Shown here: one piece after another, positions 8,149 through 17,732 of the stretch
Numbering within the stretch: position 1 is the first letter of the stretch
Layout: the number at the start of each line of letters is the position of its first letter
Source of the DNA: CAZEJS01 sp964512645
GTDB taxonomy: Bacteria > Actinomycetota > Geothermincolia > Fen-727 > Anoxymicrobiaceae
Length of the DNA stretch: 57,255 nt
Assembly: GCA_964512645.1 (NCBI GenBank)
Contig: CAZEJS010000018.1
Location: 1 to 57,255, forward strand
Direction of reading: 5' to 3'
Position numbers and translations under genes: made by a program
The notes under the pieces: model-generated
The model's input: the letters and a program-made list of their open reading frames with translations, nothing else
Database searches by the model: none
Told to the model about the DNA's origin: nothing

Positions 8149-9378
8149 TCAGTCCTCCCGTTCCCGTTCGCTGATGGCCCACGTCTTGAGCGGCAGGCCC
8201 CACAGGTCAATGAAGCCCTTGGCGGCCTTGTGGTCGAAGACGTCGGCGGTGTCGTACGTCGCAAGGCCAAGATCGTAAAGCGAGTTCGGCGACCTGCGCC
8301 CGGCTACCACCGCGGCGCCCTTGAAGAGCCGCATGCGCACGGTTCCGCTCACCCTCTCCTGGAGTCTCTCGTTGAACGCGGTTATCGCCCCGTTGAGCGG
8401 GCTGAACCAGAGGCCCTCGTACGCCATCTCCGCAACTTTCTGTTCGAGCAGCGTCTTCCCGGCGAGCGCGTCCCGCGTGAGGGTCAGGTGCTCCAGGTCC
8501 CGGTGGGCGGTGACGAGGATCACCGCCGCCGGCGCTTCGTAGATCTCCCGTGACTTGATGCCCACCAGCCTGTCCTCGATAACGTCGATACGGCCGACGC
8601 CGTTGGCCCCTCCGACCTCGTTGAGCCTCACGATCAGCTCGACAAGCCCCAACCGCTCGCCGTCGATCGCCACCGGGACCCCGCCCGCGAACTCGATCTC
8701 GACGTAGGCGGGCGCCTCGGGCGACTCTGCGGGAGAGACCGTCCACTCGTAAGCGTCCTCGGGAGGCTCCACCCATGGATCCTCCAGGACCCCGCACTCG
8801 CACGAGCGCCCCCACAGGTTCTCGTCGATGCTGTAAGGAGACTCGACGGTCACCGGCACGGGGATGCCCCGGTCCCTGGCCCACTCGATCTCATCTTCCC
8901 TGGTCATCTTCCATTCACGCATCGGCGCCAGGATCTCCAGGGAAGGGTCGAGGGCCATTGTCGCCACCTCGAAACGCACCTGGTCGTTGCCTTTGCCGGT
9001 GCAGCCGTGTGCTACCGCCGCGGCGCCGTACTTGTGCGCGGCGTCGACCTGGAGCTTCGCGAGCAGCGGCCTGGCCAGGGCGGTGGCGAGCGGGTAGCTG
9101 CCCCCGTAAAGCGCGTTCGCCCAAAGCGCCGGAACGATGTACTCCCTGGCGAACACCTCACGCGCATCTATCATCTCCGAGGCGACGGCCCCTGTGTCCA
9201 GCGCCTTCCGGCGGATAGCCTCCATGTCTCCGGGCTGTCCGAGGTCACCGCAGACCGCTACGACGTCGTAGCCCTTCTCCTCGACCAGCCAGCGGACCAG
9301 GACTGAAGTGTCCAGGCCGCCGGAGTAGGCCAGCACCACCTTCGGTTTCCCCCCGGCCTCGATTCTTTCGTCACCCAA
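8149..9378 (-). CDS. argG: argininosuccinate synthase
   Basis: ATP-dependent condensation of citrulline and aspartate to argininosuccinate. The 409-aa product opens with the PP-loop VVLAYSGGLDTSV, contains HGCTGKGNDQVRFE and SIDENLWGRSCECG typical of the family, and has the usual length. The proposed TTG start (9376-9378) sits just after GAGGTGA. A GTG at 9385-9387, overlapping the argR stop as GTGA, is a near-equal alternative and adds three residues. It follows argR directly and precedes argH by 10 nt. Confidence 0.96.
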   Translation of the reverse strand: MGDERIEAGGKPKVVLAYSGGLDTSVLVRWLVEEKGYDVVAVCGDLGQPGDMEAIRRKALDTGAVASEMIDAREVFAREYIVPALWANALYGGSYPLATALARPLLAKLQVDAAHKYGAAAVAHGCTGKGNDQVRFEVATMALDPSLEILAPMREWKMTREDEIEWARDRGIPVPVTVESPYSIDENLWGRSCECGVLEDPWVEPPEDAYEWTVSPAESPEAPAYVEIEFAGGVPVAIDGERLGLVELIVRLNEVGGANGVGRIDVIEDRLVGIKSREIYEAPAAVILVTAHRDLEHLTLTRDALAGKTLLEQKVAEMAYEGLWFSPLNGAITAFNERLQERVSGTVRMRLFKGAAVVAGRRSPNSLYDLGLATYDTADVFDHKAAKGFIDLWGLPLKTWAISERERED

Positions 9379-9383
9379 TCGTC

Positions 9384-9845
9384 TCACCTCTGCTCTAAAG
9401 CGTATTCCATCAGCACACTGCTCACCTTCCCACTGGCCGTGCCCTCCGAACAGACGACCAGTATGGTGTCGTCGCCTCCGACCGTTCCGGCGACCCCCTC
9501 GAGCCTCGCGGCGTCTATCGCCCATGCGAGGCTCTGAGCGCTGCCCGGGCGCGTCTTCACCACGACCAGGTTGCCAGTCGGCTCGGCCGTCAGCAGGACC
9601 TGCGGGGCGGACCTCCTGAGCGCCTCGCCGTCGGACCCCTGGGGCGCTCCGGGGGCCTCGGCATAACTCACCGCACCCCTCGAGCCCCTGAGCCTGGTGA
9701 TCCCGAGTTCGGCCAGGTCCCGGGAGACGGTCGTCTGGGAGACTTCGAAACCCCTGGCCTTCAAACCCTCCGCCAGCTCCCTCTGGTTCCTTGGCCGCGC
9801 CTCCCGTATTACCTGGAGCATCGCGGCCTGCCTCTGTGCCTTCAT
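9384..9845 (-). CDS. argR: arginine repressor
   Basis: 153-aa DNA-binding regulator that, with arginine as co-repressor, binds ARG boxes as a hexamer. The N-terminal winged helix contains SQTTVSRDLAELGI, the recognition-helix signature. The C-terminal hexamerisation and arginine-binding domain has GTVGGDDTILVV, with the tandem Asp residues that contact arginine. It lies between argF and argG within the operon it should control, so expression would be autoregulated through the argC promoter operator. ATG start. Confidence 0.96.
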   Translation of the reverse strand: MKAQRQAAMLQVIREARPRNQRELAEGLKARGFEVSQTTVSRDLAELGITRLRGSRGAVSYAEAPGAPQGSDGEALRRSAPQVLLTAEPTGNLVVVKTRPGSAQSLAWAIDAARLEGVAGTVGGDDTILVVCSEGTASGKVSSVLMEYALEQR

Positions 9846-9852
9846 GGCAACC

Positions 9853-10782
9853 TCAACCGAATATGGCGCTCAGCAGCGCAACCTGGGCGTGGAGCCTGTT
9901 CTCCGCCTGGTCCCACGCCGCCGAACGGCTCCCGTCGAGCACCTCGGAGGTTATCTCCTGCCCCCTGTGCGCGGGCAGGCAATGCATCACCATCACGTCC
10001 TCGCGCGCCAGGGCAACCATTTCACGGTCGATCCGGTAGTCCCGGAAACGGCCGAGCGCGTCCGCCGCCGCTTCGGGCTGTCCCATGCTGACCCAGACGT
10101 CGGTATAGAGGACATCGGCGTCCGCGGCGGCATCCCCCGGATCGGCGACCAGTTCCAGCGTAGCCCCCGAGCGCTCCGCGTAGCCGCGGCACTCCTCGAC
10201 CACACGGCGCTCCGGCTCGTGGCCGGGCGGAGTAGCGACCCACATCTCAATGCCCAGCTTGGAACACGCCCGCATCAGCGAGTTGGCCACGTTGTTACCG
10301 TCCCCGACGTAAGCGAACTTCAGCCCGGACAGCGTGCCCTTGTACTCCATGACGGTCATAAGGTCCGCGAGCGCCTGACAGGGATGGCTCTCGTCCGTGA
10401 GGGCATTGATCACCGGCACCGTCGAAGCTCCGGCAAGCGCTTCCAGGCGATCCTGCCCGAATGTCCTCACGACCAACCCGTCGAGGTATCGCGAGAGGAC
10501 GCGTCCGGTGTCCTCGACGGTCTCGCCGCGCCCGAGTTGCAGGTCCCTGTCGCTGAACACCAGCGCGTGCCCCCCGAGACGGTGGACCGCGACCTCGAAC
10601 GAGACCCTGGTGCGAGTGGACGGTTTTTCGAAGATGAGGCCGACAGCCCGGTTCGAGAGCGGCTTGAAGCCCCTGACACCATCGTTCTTGAGCCTGACCG
10701 CTTCCTCCAGAAGCGCCTCGATCTCCTCCGCCGAGAGCGGCGCGAGCGTCAGGAAATCCGATCCCTTGAGCTTGCTCTTCAT
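9853..10782 (-). CDS. argF: ornithine carbamoyltransferase
   Basis: Makes citrulline from ornithine and carbamoyl phosphate. The 309-aa protein shows the carbamoyl-phosphate loop KPSTRTRVSFE, the HPCQALADL motif and the ornithine-loop HCLPAHRG, which together separate it from aspartate carbamoyltransferase. The ATG at 10780-10782 (MKSKLKGSDFL) is preceded by GGGAAGAGA. The longer in-frame reading to 11004 is artefactual and runs into the argD end. About 95 nt separate it from argD, the largest gap within the operon, without an evident promoter. Confidence 0.96.
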   Translation of the reverse strand: MKSKLKGSDFLTLAPLSAEEIEALLEEAVRLKNDGVRGFKPLSNRAVGLIFEKPSTRTRVSFEVAVHRLGGHALVFSDRDLQLGRGETVEDTGRVLSRYLDGLVVRTFGQDRLEALAGASTVPVINALTDESHPCQALADLMTVMEYKGTLSGLKFAYVGDGNNVANSLMRACSKLGIEMWVATPPGHEPERRVVEECRGYAERSGATLELVADPGDAAADADVLYTDVWVSMGQPEAAADALGRFRDYRIDREMVALAREDVMVMHCLPAHRGQEITSEVLDGSRSAAWDQAENRLHAQVALLSAIFG

Positions 10783-10877
10783 TTCTCTTCCCTTCGTATG
10801 CCAGGAACCGGGCGCCCGCGGCGCTCGACCGGGTCCCGTTACCCGCTGCCGGAAGCTCCGCGGCCGCCCCGCGTGAG

Positions 10878-12070
<1,193 letters not shown>

Positions 12071-12074
<4 letters not shown>

Positions 12075-12952
12075 TCACCACCATCGTACTCGGCGGTTAT
12101 CATCGTCCCCACCCCTTCGTCTGTAAACACTTCCAGAAGAAGAGCGTGTTCCACGGTCCCGTCAAGGATGGTCGCGCGCTCTACCCCCGATTCCACGGCC
12201 TTGAGGCAGCTCTCCACCTTGGGCATCATCCCGCTGGATATAGCCCCGCTCTCGAGCATCTTCCGGCATCCGGCGGCGTCAAGCCTGCTTATCGGATCGC
12301 CGTCCAGGCTCATGATGCCCGCGACGTCCGTCATGTATATGATCTTCGACGCCCCGACCGCTATAGCGACCTCACCCGCCACGATGTCCGCGTTGATGTT
12401 ATAGCTGTTGCCCTCGTGATCGGTCCCGACCGACGCGATCATCGGTATCAGCTCGTAGGTCAGCAACTCCTGAATAATCCGGGCGTTGACGGATTCCACA
12501 TCTCCCACCCACCCGATGTCTGTGCCGTCGTCCGCGAAACGCTTCTTCGCGATGATGAGATTGCCGTCGTCACCGGAAAGGCCCATCGACAGCGTGCCGT
12601 GCCGGTTGATGAGCGAGACCAGGTCCTTGTTGACTTTGCCCACCAGGACCATCTTCGCGATCTCGATGGTCTCGGAGTCGGTGACACGGTGCCCTCCGAC
12701 GAATTCGACGTCCTTGGAGAGCCGTTTCATGTACTCGGTTATCTGCGGCCCGCCGCCGTGGACTATGACCGGCCGTATGCCCACATAGCGCATCAGCACG
12801 ACGTCGGACGCGAACCGCCTGCGTATGTCGGGGCTCTCCATGGCGTTGCCCCCGAACTTGATCACTACGATATTGCCGCGGTGCATCTTGATGTAAGGCA
12901 GCGCCTCGGTAAGAATCCGCACCTTGAGCCGGAGGTCGTTTTCACCCGCCAT
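12071..12952 (-). CDS. argB: acetylglutamate kinase
   Basis: Phosphorylates N-acetylglutamate, the usual feedback-controlled step in organisms with the cyclic pathway. The 293-aa amino-acid kinase fold protein has VIKFGGNAM at the phosphate loop, IVHGGGPQI, and NINADIVAGEVA near the nucleotide site. The N-terminal helix before the kinase core is long enough to match the arginine-sensitive hexameric type, an inference. ATG behind GGAGGACGC; its stop overlaps argD. Confidence 0.96.
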
Positions 12953-12961
12953 GCGTCCTCC

Positions 12962-14188
12962 TCAGCTCTTCTCTTCTGCGTTGAATCGCACGTATTCGGT
13001 ACTCAGGTCGCAGCCCAGGAAATACGACGAACCCGCCCCCAGTCCAAGGTTGACGGTGACCTCGACCTCGTCGCGCGCGAGCATCCTGCCCAGGTCCACC
13101 GCGTCATACGCGAGAGACTCGCCGGCTTCCGCCACCTTGTGCTCGCCCACGAATATCTCCAGTTTCGACTGGTCCAGGCGCACTCCGGCGCTCCCTGCGG
13201 CGGCGGCGACCCTGCCGATGTTCATGTGTTCGCCGAAAAAGGCGCATTTCACCAGATTAGAGTTTGCGATTGCCCTTGCTACCGCCACCGCGTCTTTGTC
13301 GGTAACCGCTCCGTTGACCACGATGCGGAGGAGCTTGTTCGCCCCCTCGCCGTCCTTGACCAGCGCCATCGCAAGGTTCCCGGTCAACCAGCAGAGGGCC
13401 CTGTAGAAGAGGTCGGCCTCGTCCTTGGTCAAGAGGTGGCCATCAGGAAACGCCGCCCCGTTGGCAAGCATCAGCACGCAGTCGTTGGTGGACCGGTCGC
13501 CGTCCACCGATATCCGGTTGAACGACCACTCTACCGCGTTCGCCAGCCACTCCCTCATGGTGTCCGCGGGCAGGTCGATGTCGGTGGTGACGACGGCGAT
13601 CATGGTTGCCATGTCGGGATGTATCATCCCCGAGCCCTTGGCCATCGCGCCCAGCCTCACCGTGCGCCCCCCGATCTCCATCTCCGCCGCGAGTTCCTTG
13701 GGATAGGTGTCCGTCGTCATGATCGCCTTGGCGGCGTCGGTGTTGCCTCCCGGGCTCAGCTCGGAGGCGGCATGCCCTATGCCGGCGTTGACCTTGTCCA
13801 TCGGCAGGAAGTCGCCGATGCGGCCGGTCGAGGCGACCAGCGCCTGTCCATTCTGCAGCCCGAGCGCCTTTTCTGCGGCGATCCCCATGGCGATCGCGTC
13901 CTCGAGCCCCCGCCTGCCGGTCATCGCGTTCGCGCAGCCGCTGTTGATCACGACCGCCTGCGCGTGTCCCCCCGACACCAGCCCGGAGGTCACCTGAATC
14001 GGGGCGGCCTTCATCTCGTTGGTGGTGAACAGTCCGGCCACGAACGCGGGCACCTCGCTGTATACCAGAGCGAGGTCGGGCCTGCCGTCATCCTTAATGC
14101 CGCAGGATACCCCGGAGGCCAGGAAACCCGTCGGGGCGCACACCCCACCGAGGATCCTTTCGAAACCCAGAGCGTTCATGCCGATCAA
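12962..14188 (-). CDS. argJ: bifunctional ornithine acetyltransferase / N-acetylglutamate synthase
   Basis: Recycles acetyl from N-acetylornithine to glutamate; bifunctional members also make N-acetylglutamate from acetyl-CoA. The 408-aa precursor self-cleaves before the Thr in HPDMATMIAVVTTD, conserved here, giving alpha and beta chains. No separate argA or argE is visible, consistent with the cyclic route. The TTG at 14186-14188 has AAGGAG nine nt upstream; the ATG three codons later is the alternative. It lies 18 nt after argC. Confidence 0.95.
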   Translation of the reverse strand: MIGMNALGFERILGGVCAPTGFLASGVSCGIKDDGRPDLALVYSEVPAFVAGLFTTNEMKAAPIQVTSGLVSGGHAQAVVINSGCANAMTGRRGLEDAIAMGIAAEKALGLQNGQALVASTGRIGDFLPMDKVNAGIGHAASELSPGGNTDAAKAIMTTDTYPKELAAEMEIGGRTVRLGAMAKGSGMIHPDMATMIAVVTTDIDLPADTMREWLANAVEWSFNRISVDGDRSTNDCVLMLANGAAFPDGHLLTKDEADLFYRALCWLTGNLAMALVKDGEGANKLLRIVVNGAVTDKDAVAVARAIANSNLVKCAFFGEHMNIGRVAAAAGSAGVRLDQSKLEIFVGEHKVAEAGESLAYDAVDLGRMLARDEVEVTVNLGLGAGSSYFLGCDLSTEYVRFNAEEKS

Positions 14189-14206
14189 CGTTACCCACTC
14201 CTTTTC

Positions 14207-15238
14207 TCACGGGAAGAGGCCGGGGCCGGCAAGCCCCGCGGTTTCCTCGAGTCCGCAGATGATATTGGCGTTCTGGACCGCCTGTCCCGAAGCGCCTTTT
14301 ACCAGGTTGTCTATGGCCGAAGTGACGACGAGGGTGCGGCCCCCGTGCGCCAGGTCGACGGCGATGTGGCAGTTGTTGGTCCCCTGCACGGCCTTGGTGT
14401 GAGGGTAGCTCTCCTCCGGCAGGAGGTGGACGAACGGCTCGCCGGAGTAGGACTCACGGTAGAGGCCCCTGATGTCGGCCAGGTGGCCGCAGTCGGGAAG
14501 GTCCACGTACATCGTACACAGTATGCCCCTGTTCATCGGAACGAGGTGCGGCGTGAAGACCACGTTGATCTTCTCGTCGGCCATCTGTTCGCACCTGCCC
14601 CAGATCTCGGGCAGGTGCCGGTGGCCGCTCACCCCGTACGGCGACACGTCGTCGGCCACCTGTGGAAAGTGGGTGGGCAGGGAAAGCTTCCTTCCGGCGC
14701 CGGATACTCCGCTCTTCGCATCAACGACGACGGTCCCCTCCAGGTAACCCGCTCTTGCCAGCGGGGCGAGCCCCAGCAACGCTGCGGTGGGGTAGCACCC
14801 GGGATTCGCGACCAACTCCGCGCCCGAGATATTCGAACGGTACAGCTCGGGCAAGCCGTACGCCGCCTTCGCTAGCAGTTGCGGGCTCGCGTGGTCCAGC
14901 CCGTACCACACCCTGTACTCGGAGGCCGGAAGCCTGAAGTCCGCAGAGAGATCGACAACCTTGACCCCGGCGTCCGACGCCTGTGCGATGACTTCCATGC
15001 TCTCGCCGTGCGGCAGTCCCGAGAACGCGACGTCGCAGCCCTCCAGCAGTGCCGGGTCGTACTCCAGGTACTCGCCCGGATACTGCATCGCCAGCGAGGG
15101 GTACAACGACCCGATCCGCTCGCCCGCGAAGCGGCCGGCGGTCGCGACCGCGACCTCGAAGCCTGGATGCCCCCAGAGTATCCGCAGGAGTTCGGCACCG
15201 GTGTATCCCGATGCGCCAATCACCGCGGCTTTCAGCAA
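14207..15238 (-). CDS. argC: N-acetyl-gamma-glutamyl-phosphate reductase
   Basis: NADPH-dependent reduction of N-acetylglutamyl phosphate to the semialdehyde. The 343-aa protein begins AAVIGASGYTGAELLR (Rossmann loop) and contains NPGCYPTA with the catalytic Cys, and SGVSGAGR nearby. It is the first gene of the arginine operon. The TTG at 15236-15238 follows GGGAGGGG; further upstream in-frame codons overlap the promoter leader and are rejected. Regulated through the operator at 15298-15334. Confidence 0.96.
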   Translation of the reverse strand: MLKAAVIGASGYTGAELLRILWGHPGFEVAVATAGRFAGERIGSLYPSLAMQYPGEYLEYDPALLEGCDVAFSGLPHGESMEVIAQASDAGVKVVDLSADFRLPASEYRVWYGLDHASPQLLAKAAYGLPELYRSNISGAELVANPGCYPTAALLGLAPLARAGYLEGTVVVDAKSGVSGAGRKLSLPTHFPQVADDVSPYGVSGHRHLPEIWGRCEQMADEKINVVFTPHLVPMNRGILCTMYVDLPDCGHLADIRGLYRESYSGEPFVHLLPEESYPHTKAVQGTNNCHIAVDLAHGGRTLVVTSAIDNLVKGASGQAVQNANIICGLEETAGLAGPGLFP

Positions 15239-15297
15239 CTTCCCCTCCCTCGATAGATGGCACAACATAGAAAACAAGGCGCGCCCGGGGCGCGATA

Positions 15298-15334
15298 AAT
15301 GAATATATTACATAATAACGAATAATTATGCAAC
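15298..15334 (-). promoter_or_regulatory. argC operon promoter overlapped by ArgR (ARG box) operator
   Basis: Minus strand TTGCAT (15328-15333), 17-nt spacer and TAATAT (15305-15310) make a good promoter about 65 nt before argC. The same DNA is a striking AT-rich island. The 14-bp block 15319-15332 matches the ARG-box core TGAATwwwwATTCA at 12 of 14 positions. A neighbouring block beginning TGAAT at 15300 gives a second, poorer, near-palindromic half-site. Two adjacent boxes over the promoter are the classic ArgR repression layout, and argR is in the operon. Confidence 0.8.
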
Positions 15335-15335
15335 T

Positions 15336-15356
15336 GGCCTGGCCGCAGGGCCGGCC
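15336..15356 (-). terminator. possible hairpin after proA
   Basis: GGCCGGCC and GGCCAGGCC (minus strand) can pair around CTGC directly after the proA stop. There is no U-tract, so it may be only a stabilising hairpin between proA and the argC promoter. Confidence 0.3.
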
Positions 15357-16604
15357 TCAGGCCCGCACCTGCCCCTCGCCGCGGATCACGAACCTGGTGC
15401 TTGTCAGCTCGGGAAGGCTCATGGGCCCGCGGGCGTGAAGTTTCTGGGTGGATATGCCGATCTCGGCTCCCATGCCTAACTGGCTTCCGTCGGTGAAGCG
15501 CGTGGACGCGTTCACGTAGACGGCAGCCGAGTCGACCCGCCCGGTGAACTCCCGGGCGCTCTCGTATTCCGAGGTGACAATCGCTTCCGAGTGCCCGGAG
15601 CCGTACCGCGCGATATGCTCGACCGCATCGTCGAGGTCGGAGACGACCTTCACCGCCAGGACGAGATCGAGATACTCGGCATACCAGTCTTCTTCCGTAG
15701 CCTCGACCATGTCGCCGACGATACTCCTCGCCCGCTCGTCCCCACGCAGTTCTACCCCCTCGGCCCGGAGCGCCCTCGCGGCGACGGGCAGGAAGTCCGC
15801 CGCGATGTCCTCGTGGACCAGGAGCGTTTCGGCGGCGTTGCACACCCCCGGCCGCTGAACCTTGGCGTTCACGATGATGTCCACCGCCATGCCCGCCTCC
15901 GCGCTGGCGTCCACGTAAACGTGACAGTTGCCGGTCCCGGTCTCGATGACGGGAACCGTCGAGTTCTCCACGACGGTCTTGATGAGTCCCGCCCCTCCCC
16001 TGGGGATCAGGACATCGATGAAGCCGTGCAGCCGCATCATCTCTTTAGCGGTCTCGCGGTCGGTGGAGCGCACGAGCTGCACGCAGTCGCGGGGCAGGCC
16101 CGCTTCTCCTGCGGACGCGGCTATGACGTCGGTCAGCACCGCGTTGGAGTTGACGGCGTTGGAGCTGCCGCGCAGGATGACGGCGTTGCCGCTCTTCAGG
16201 CAGAGCCCGGCGGCGTCCACGGTAACGTTGGGACGCGCTTCGTAAATAATGCCTATTACGCCCATGGGGACCCGCACCTTCTCGACCTGCAGGCCGTTGG
16301 GCAGGCGCCAGCCGTCAACCACCTCGCCCACGGGGTCGCGCAGCGCGGCGACCTCGCGCAGGCCGTCGGCCATCTCCCTGACCCGGGCCCCGTCCAGGGT
16401 CAGCCGGTCCGCCAGGGCGGCGCTTATCCCCTGCTCACGCCCGGTGGCCAGGTCCATCGCGTTCTTCTCGATGATTTGCGCCGTCCTCGCTTCCAGCGCG
16501 TCCGCTATGGCGCGCAGGGCCTCGTCTTTCTGCCCGGTGGTCAGCGTCGCCATGGCGCGCGCGGCGAGCCTCGACCTCCTGCCAAGTTCCTCGACCTCGC
16601 TCAT
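15357..16604 (-). CDS. proA: gamma-glutamyl phosphate reductase
   Basis: Second step of proline synthesis, reducing glutamyl-5-phosphate to glutamate semialdehyde with NADPH. The 415-aa aldehyde-dehydrogenase-fold enzyme contains GVIGIIYEARPNVTVDAAGLCLKSGNAVILRGSS-type cofactor segments (about 110-150) and the catalytic Cys in QRPGVCNAAET. ATG preceded by AAAGGTGA. It follows proB by about 29 nt in the same direction, forming a proBA unit downstream of obg and just upstream of the arginine operon; both pathways start from glutamate. Confidence 0.96.
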   Translation of the reverse strand: MSEVEELGRRSRLAARAMATLTTGQKDEALRAIADALEARTAQIIEKNAMDLATGREQGISAALADRLTLDGARVREMADGLREVAALRDPVGEVVDGWRLPNGLQVEKVRVPMGVIGIIYEARPNVTVDAAGLCLKSGNAVILRGSSNAVNSNAVLTDVIAASAGEAGLPRDCVQLVRSTDRETAKEMMRLHGFIDVLIPRGGAGLIKTVVENSTVPVIETGTGNCHVYVDASAEAGMAVDIIVNAKVQRPGVCNAAETLLVHEDIAADFLPVAARALRAEGVELRGDERARSIVGDMVEATEEDWYAEYLDLVLAVKVVSDLDDAVEHIARYGSGHSEAIVTSEYESAREFTGRVDSAAVYVNASTRFTDGSQLGMGAEIGISTQKLHARGPMSLPELTSTRFVIRGEGQVRA

Positions 16605-16633
16605 CGTGTCACCTTTCGATAACCTCGCATCTC

Positions 16634-17731
16634 TCAGAATACGACCATCTCGTCCCTGTTTATTATCTCCTCACCCCTGGCGCCCAGCACCCTGGTGATC
16701 TGCGCGCTCTTGAGGCCGGCGATCCTGCGAGCCTCATCGGAGCTGTACTCTGTAAGCCCGCGGCCGATTGCCCTGCCCCCGGCGTCTACGATATCCACGC
16801 AGTCGCCGATGCCGAAGTCGCCCCTGACCTCTATCACGCCAGCCGGCAGGAGGCTCTTCCGCCTGACCTGGAGCGCCCTGGCGGCGCCTTCGTCCACCAC
16901 CAGCTCTCCCCTGCTGATCCGCGCGTATCCTATCCAGTGCTTCCTGGCGGGCACCTTGCCGGTGGCGGAAAAGAATGTGCCCGGCTCCTTGCCGTCGAGT
17001 ATGTCCGTGACGGTCCCCCGCGACCTGCCGTCGGCGATTATGACGTTTACGCCGGTGGACGCCGCCGACTTGGCCGCCTGAACCTTCGAGGACATGCCCC
17101 CGAGCCCCATCTTCCCCGGCTCTCCGCAGACCCCCTCGATCTCCTCGGTAACTCTCTCGACGCGCCTGATGAGCTTCGCGTCTTCCTTGTCCCTGGGATC
17201 GGAGGTCAGGAGCCCCTCCGTGTCGGTCAACAGGACCAGGAGGTCCGCCCCCACCAGGGAAGCGACCAGCGCCGCCAGCATGTCGTTGTCCCCGAAGGTT
17301 ATCTCCTCGGTGGCGACCGTATCGTTCTCGTTCACCACCGGCACCACACCCATTTCGAAGAGCTTCTCCAGCGTCCTCCTGGCGTTCAGGTACTGCTGGC
17401 GGTGAGTGATGTCGTGCTGGGTGATGAGCACCTGGCCGGCGGTGATGCCCTCGGCGGCGAAAAGGTCCGAGTACTTGCGGACCAGTATTCCCTGTCCCAC
17501 CGCCGCCACCGCCTGGAGGGTCTGGACGTCCTCGGGCCGCTCGTCCATCCCCAGTCTCTCCAGCCCGGCGGCGATCGCTCCCGACGATACCAGCGCCACG
17601 TCGATGCCCCGCTCCCGGGCCTCGGTCACGTCACCGGCGAGCCGCCTGATCCTCCCGCGGCTCAAGCGGCCGGACGGCTCGGTGATGGTAGCCGTGCCGA
17701 CCTTGATGACCATGCGCCTTATCCGGTCCAT
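16634..17731 (-). CDS. proB: glutamate 5-kinase
   Basis: First step of proline synthesis. The 365-aa protein has an amino-acid-kinase domain beginning MVIKVGTATIT with SSGAIAAGLERLG and NENDTVATEEITFGDNDMLAA, and a C-terminal PUA domain (about 275-365) opening around ISRGELVVDEGAARAL. The ATG at 17729-17731 has GGAGGA about eight nt upstream, inside the end of obg, which stops 1 nt before. The longer reading frame into obg is not coding. Confidence 0.96.
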   Translation of the reverse strand: MDRIRRMVIKVGTATITEPSGRLSRGRIRRLAGDVTEARERGIDVALVSSGAIAAGLERLGMDERPEDVQTLQAVAAVGQGILVRKYSDLFAAEGITAGQVLITQHDITHRQQYLNARRTLEKLFEMGVVPVVNENDTVATEEITFGDNDMLAALVASLVGADLLVLLTDTEGLLTSDPRDKEDAKLIRRVERVTEEIEGVCGEPGKMGLGGMSSKVQAAKSAASTGVNVIIADGRSRGTVTDILDGKEPGTFFSATGKVPARKHWIGYARISRGELVVDEGAARALQVRRKSLLPAGVIEVRGDFGIGDCVDIVDAGGRAIGRGLTEYSSDEARRIAGLKSAQITRVLGARGEEIINRDEMVVF

Positions 17732-17732
17732 C

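Noticed and set aside
12146..14875. 909-codon plus-strand frame opposite argB, argJ and argC
   Set aside because: It is antisense to three clearly conserved genes and has no domain; long open shadow frames are expected in GC-rich DNA.
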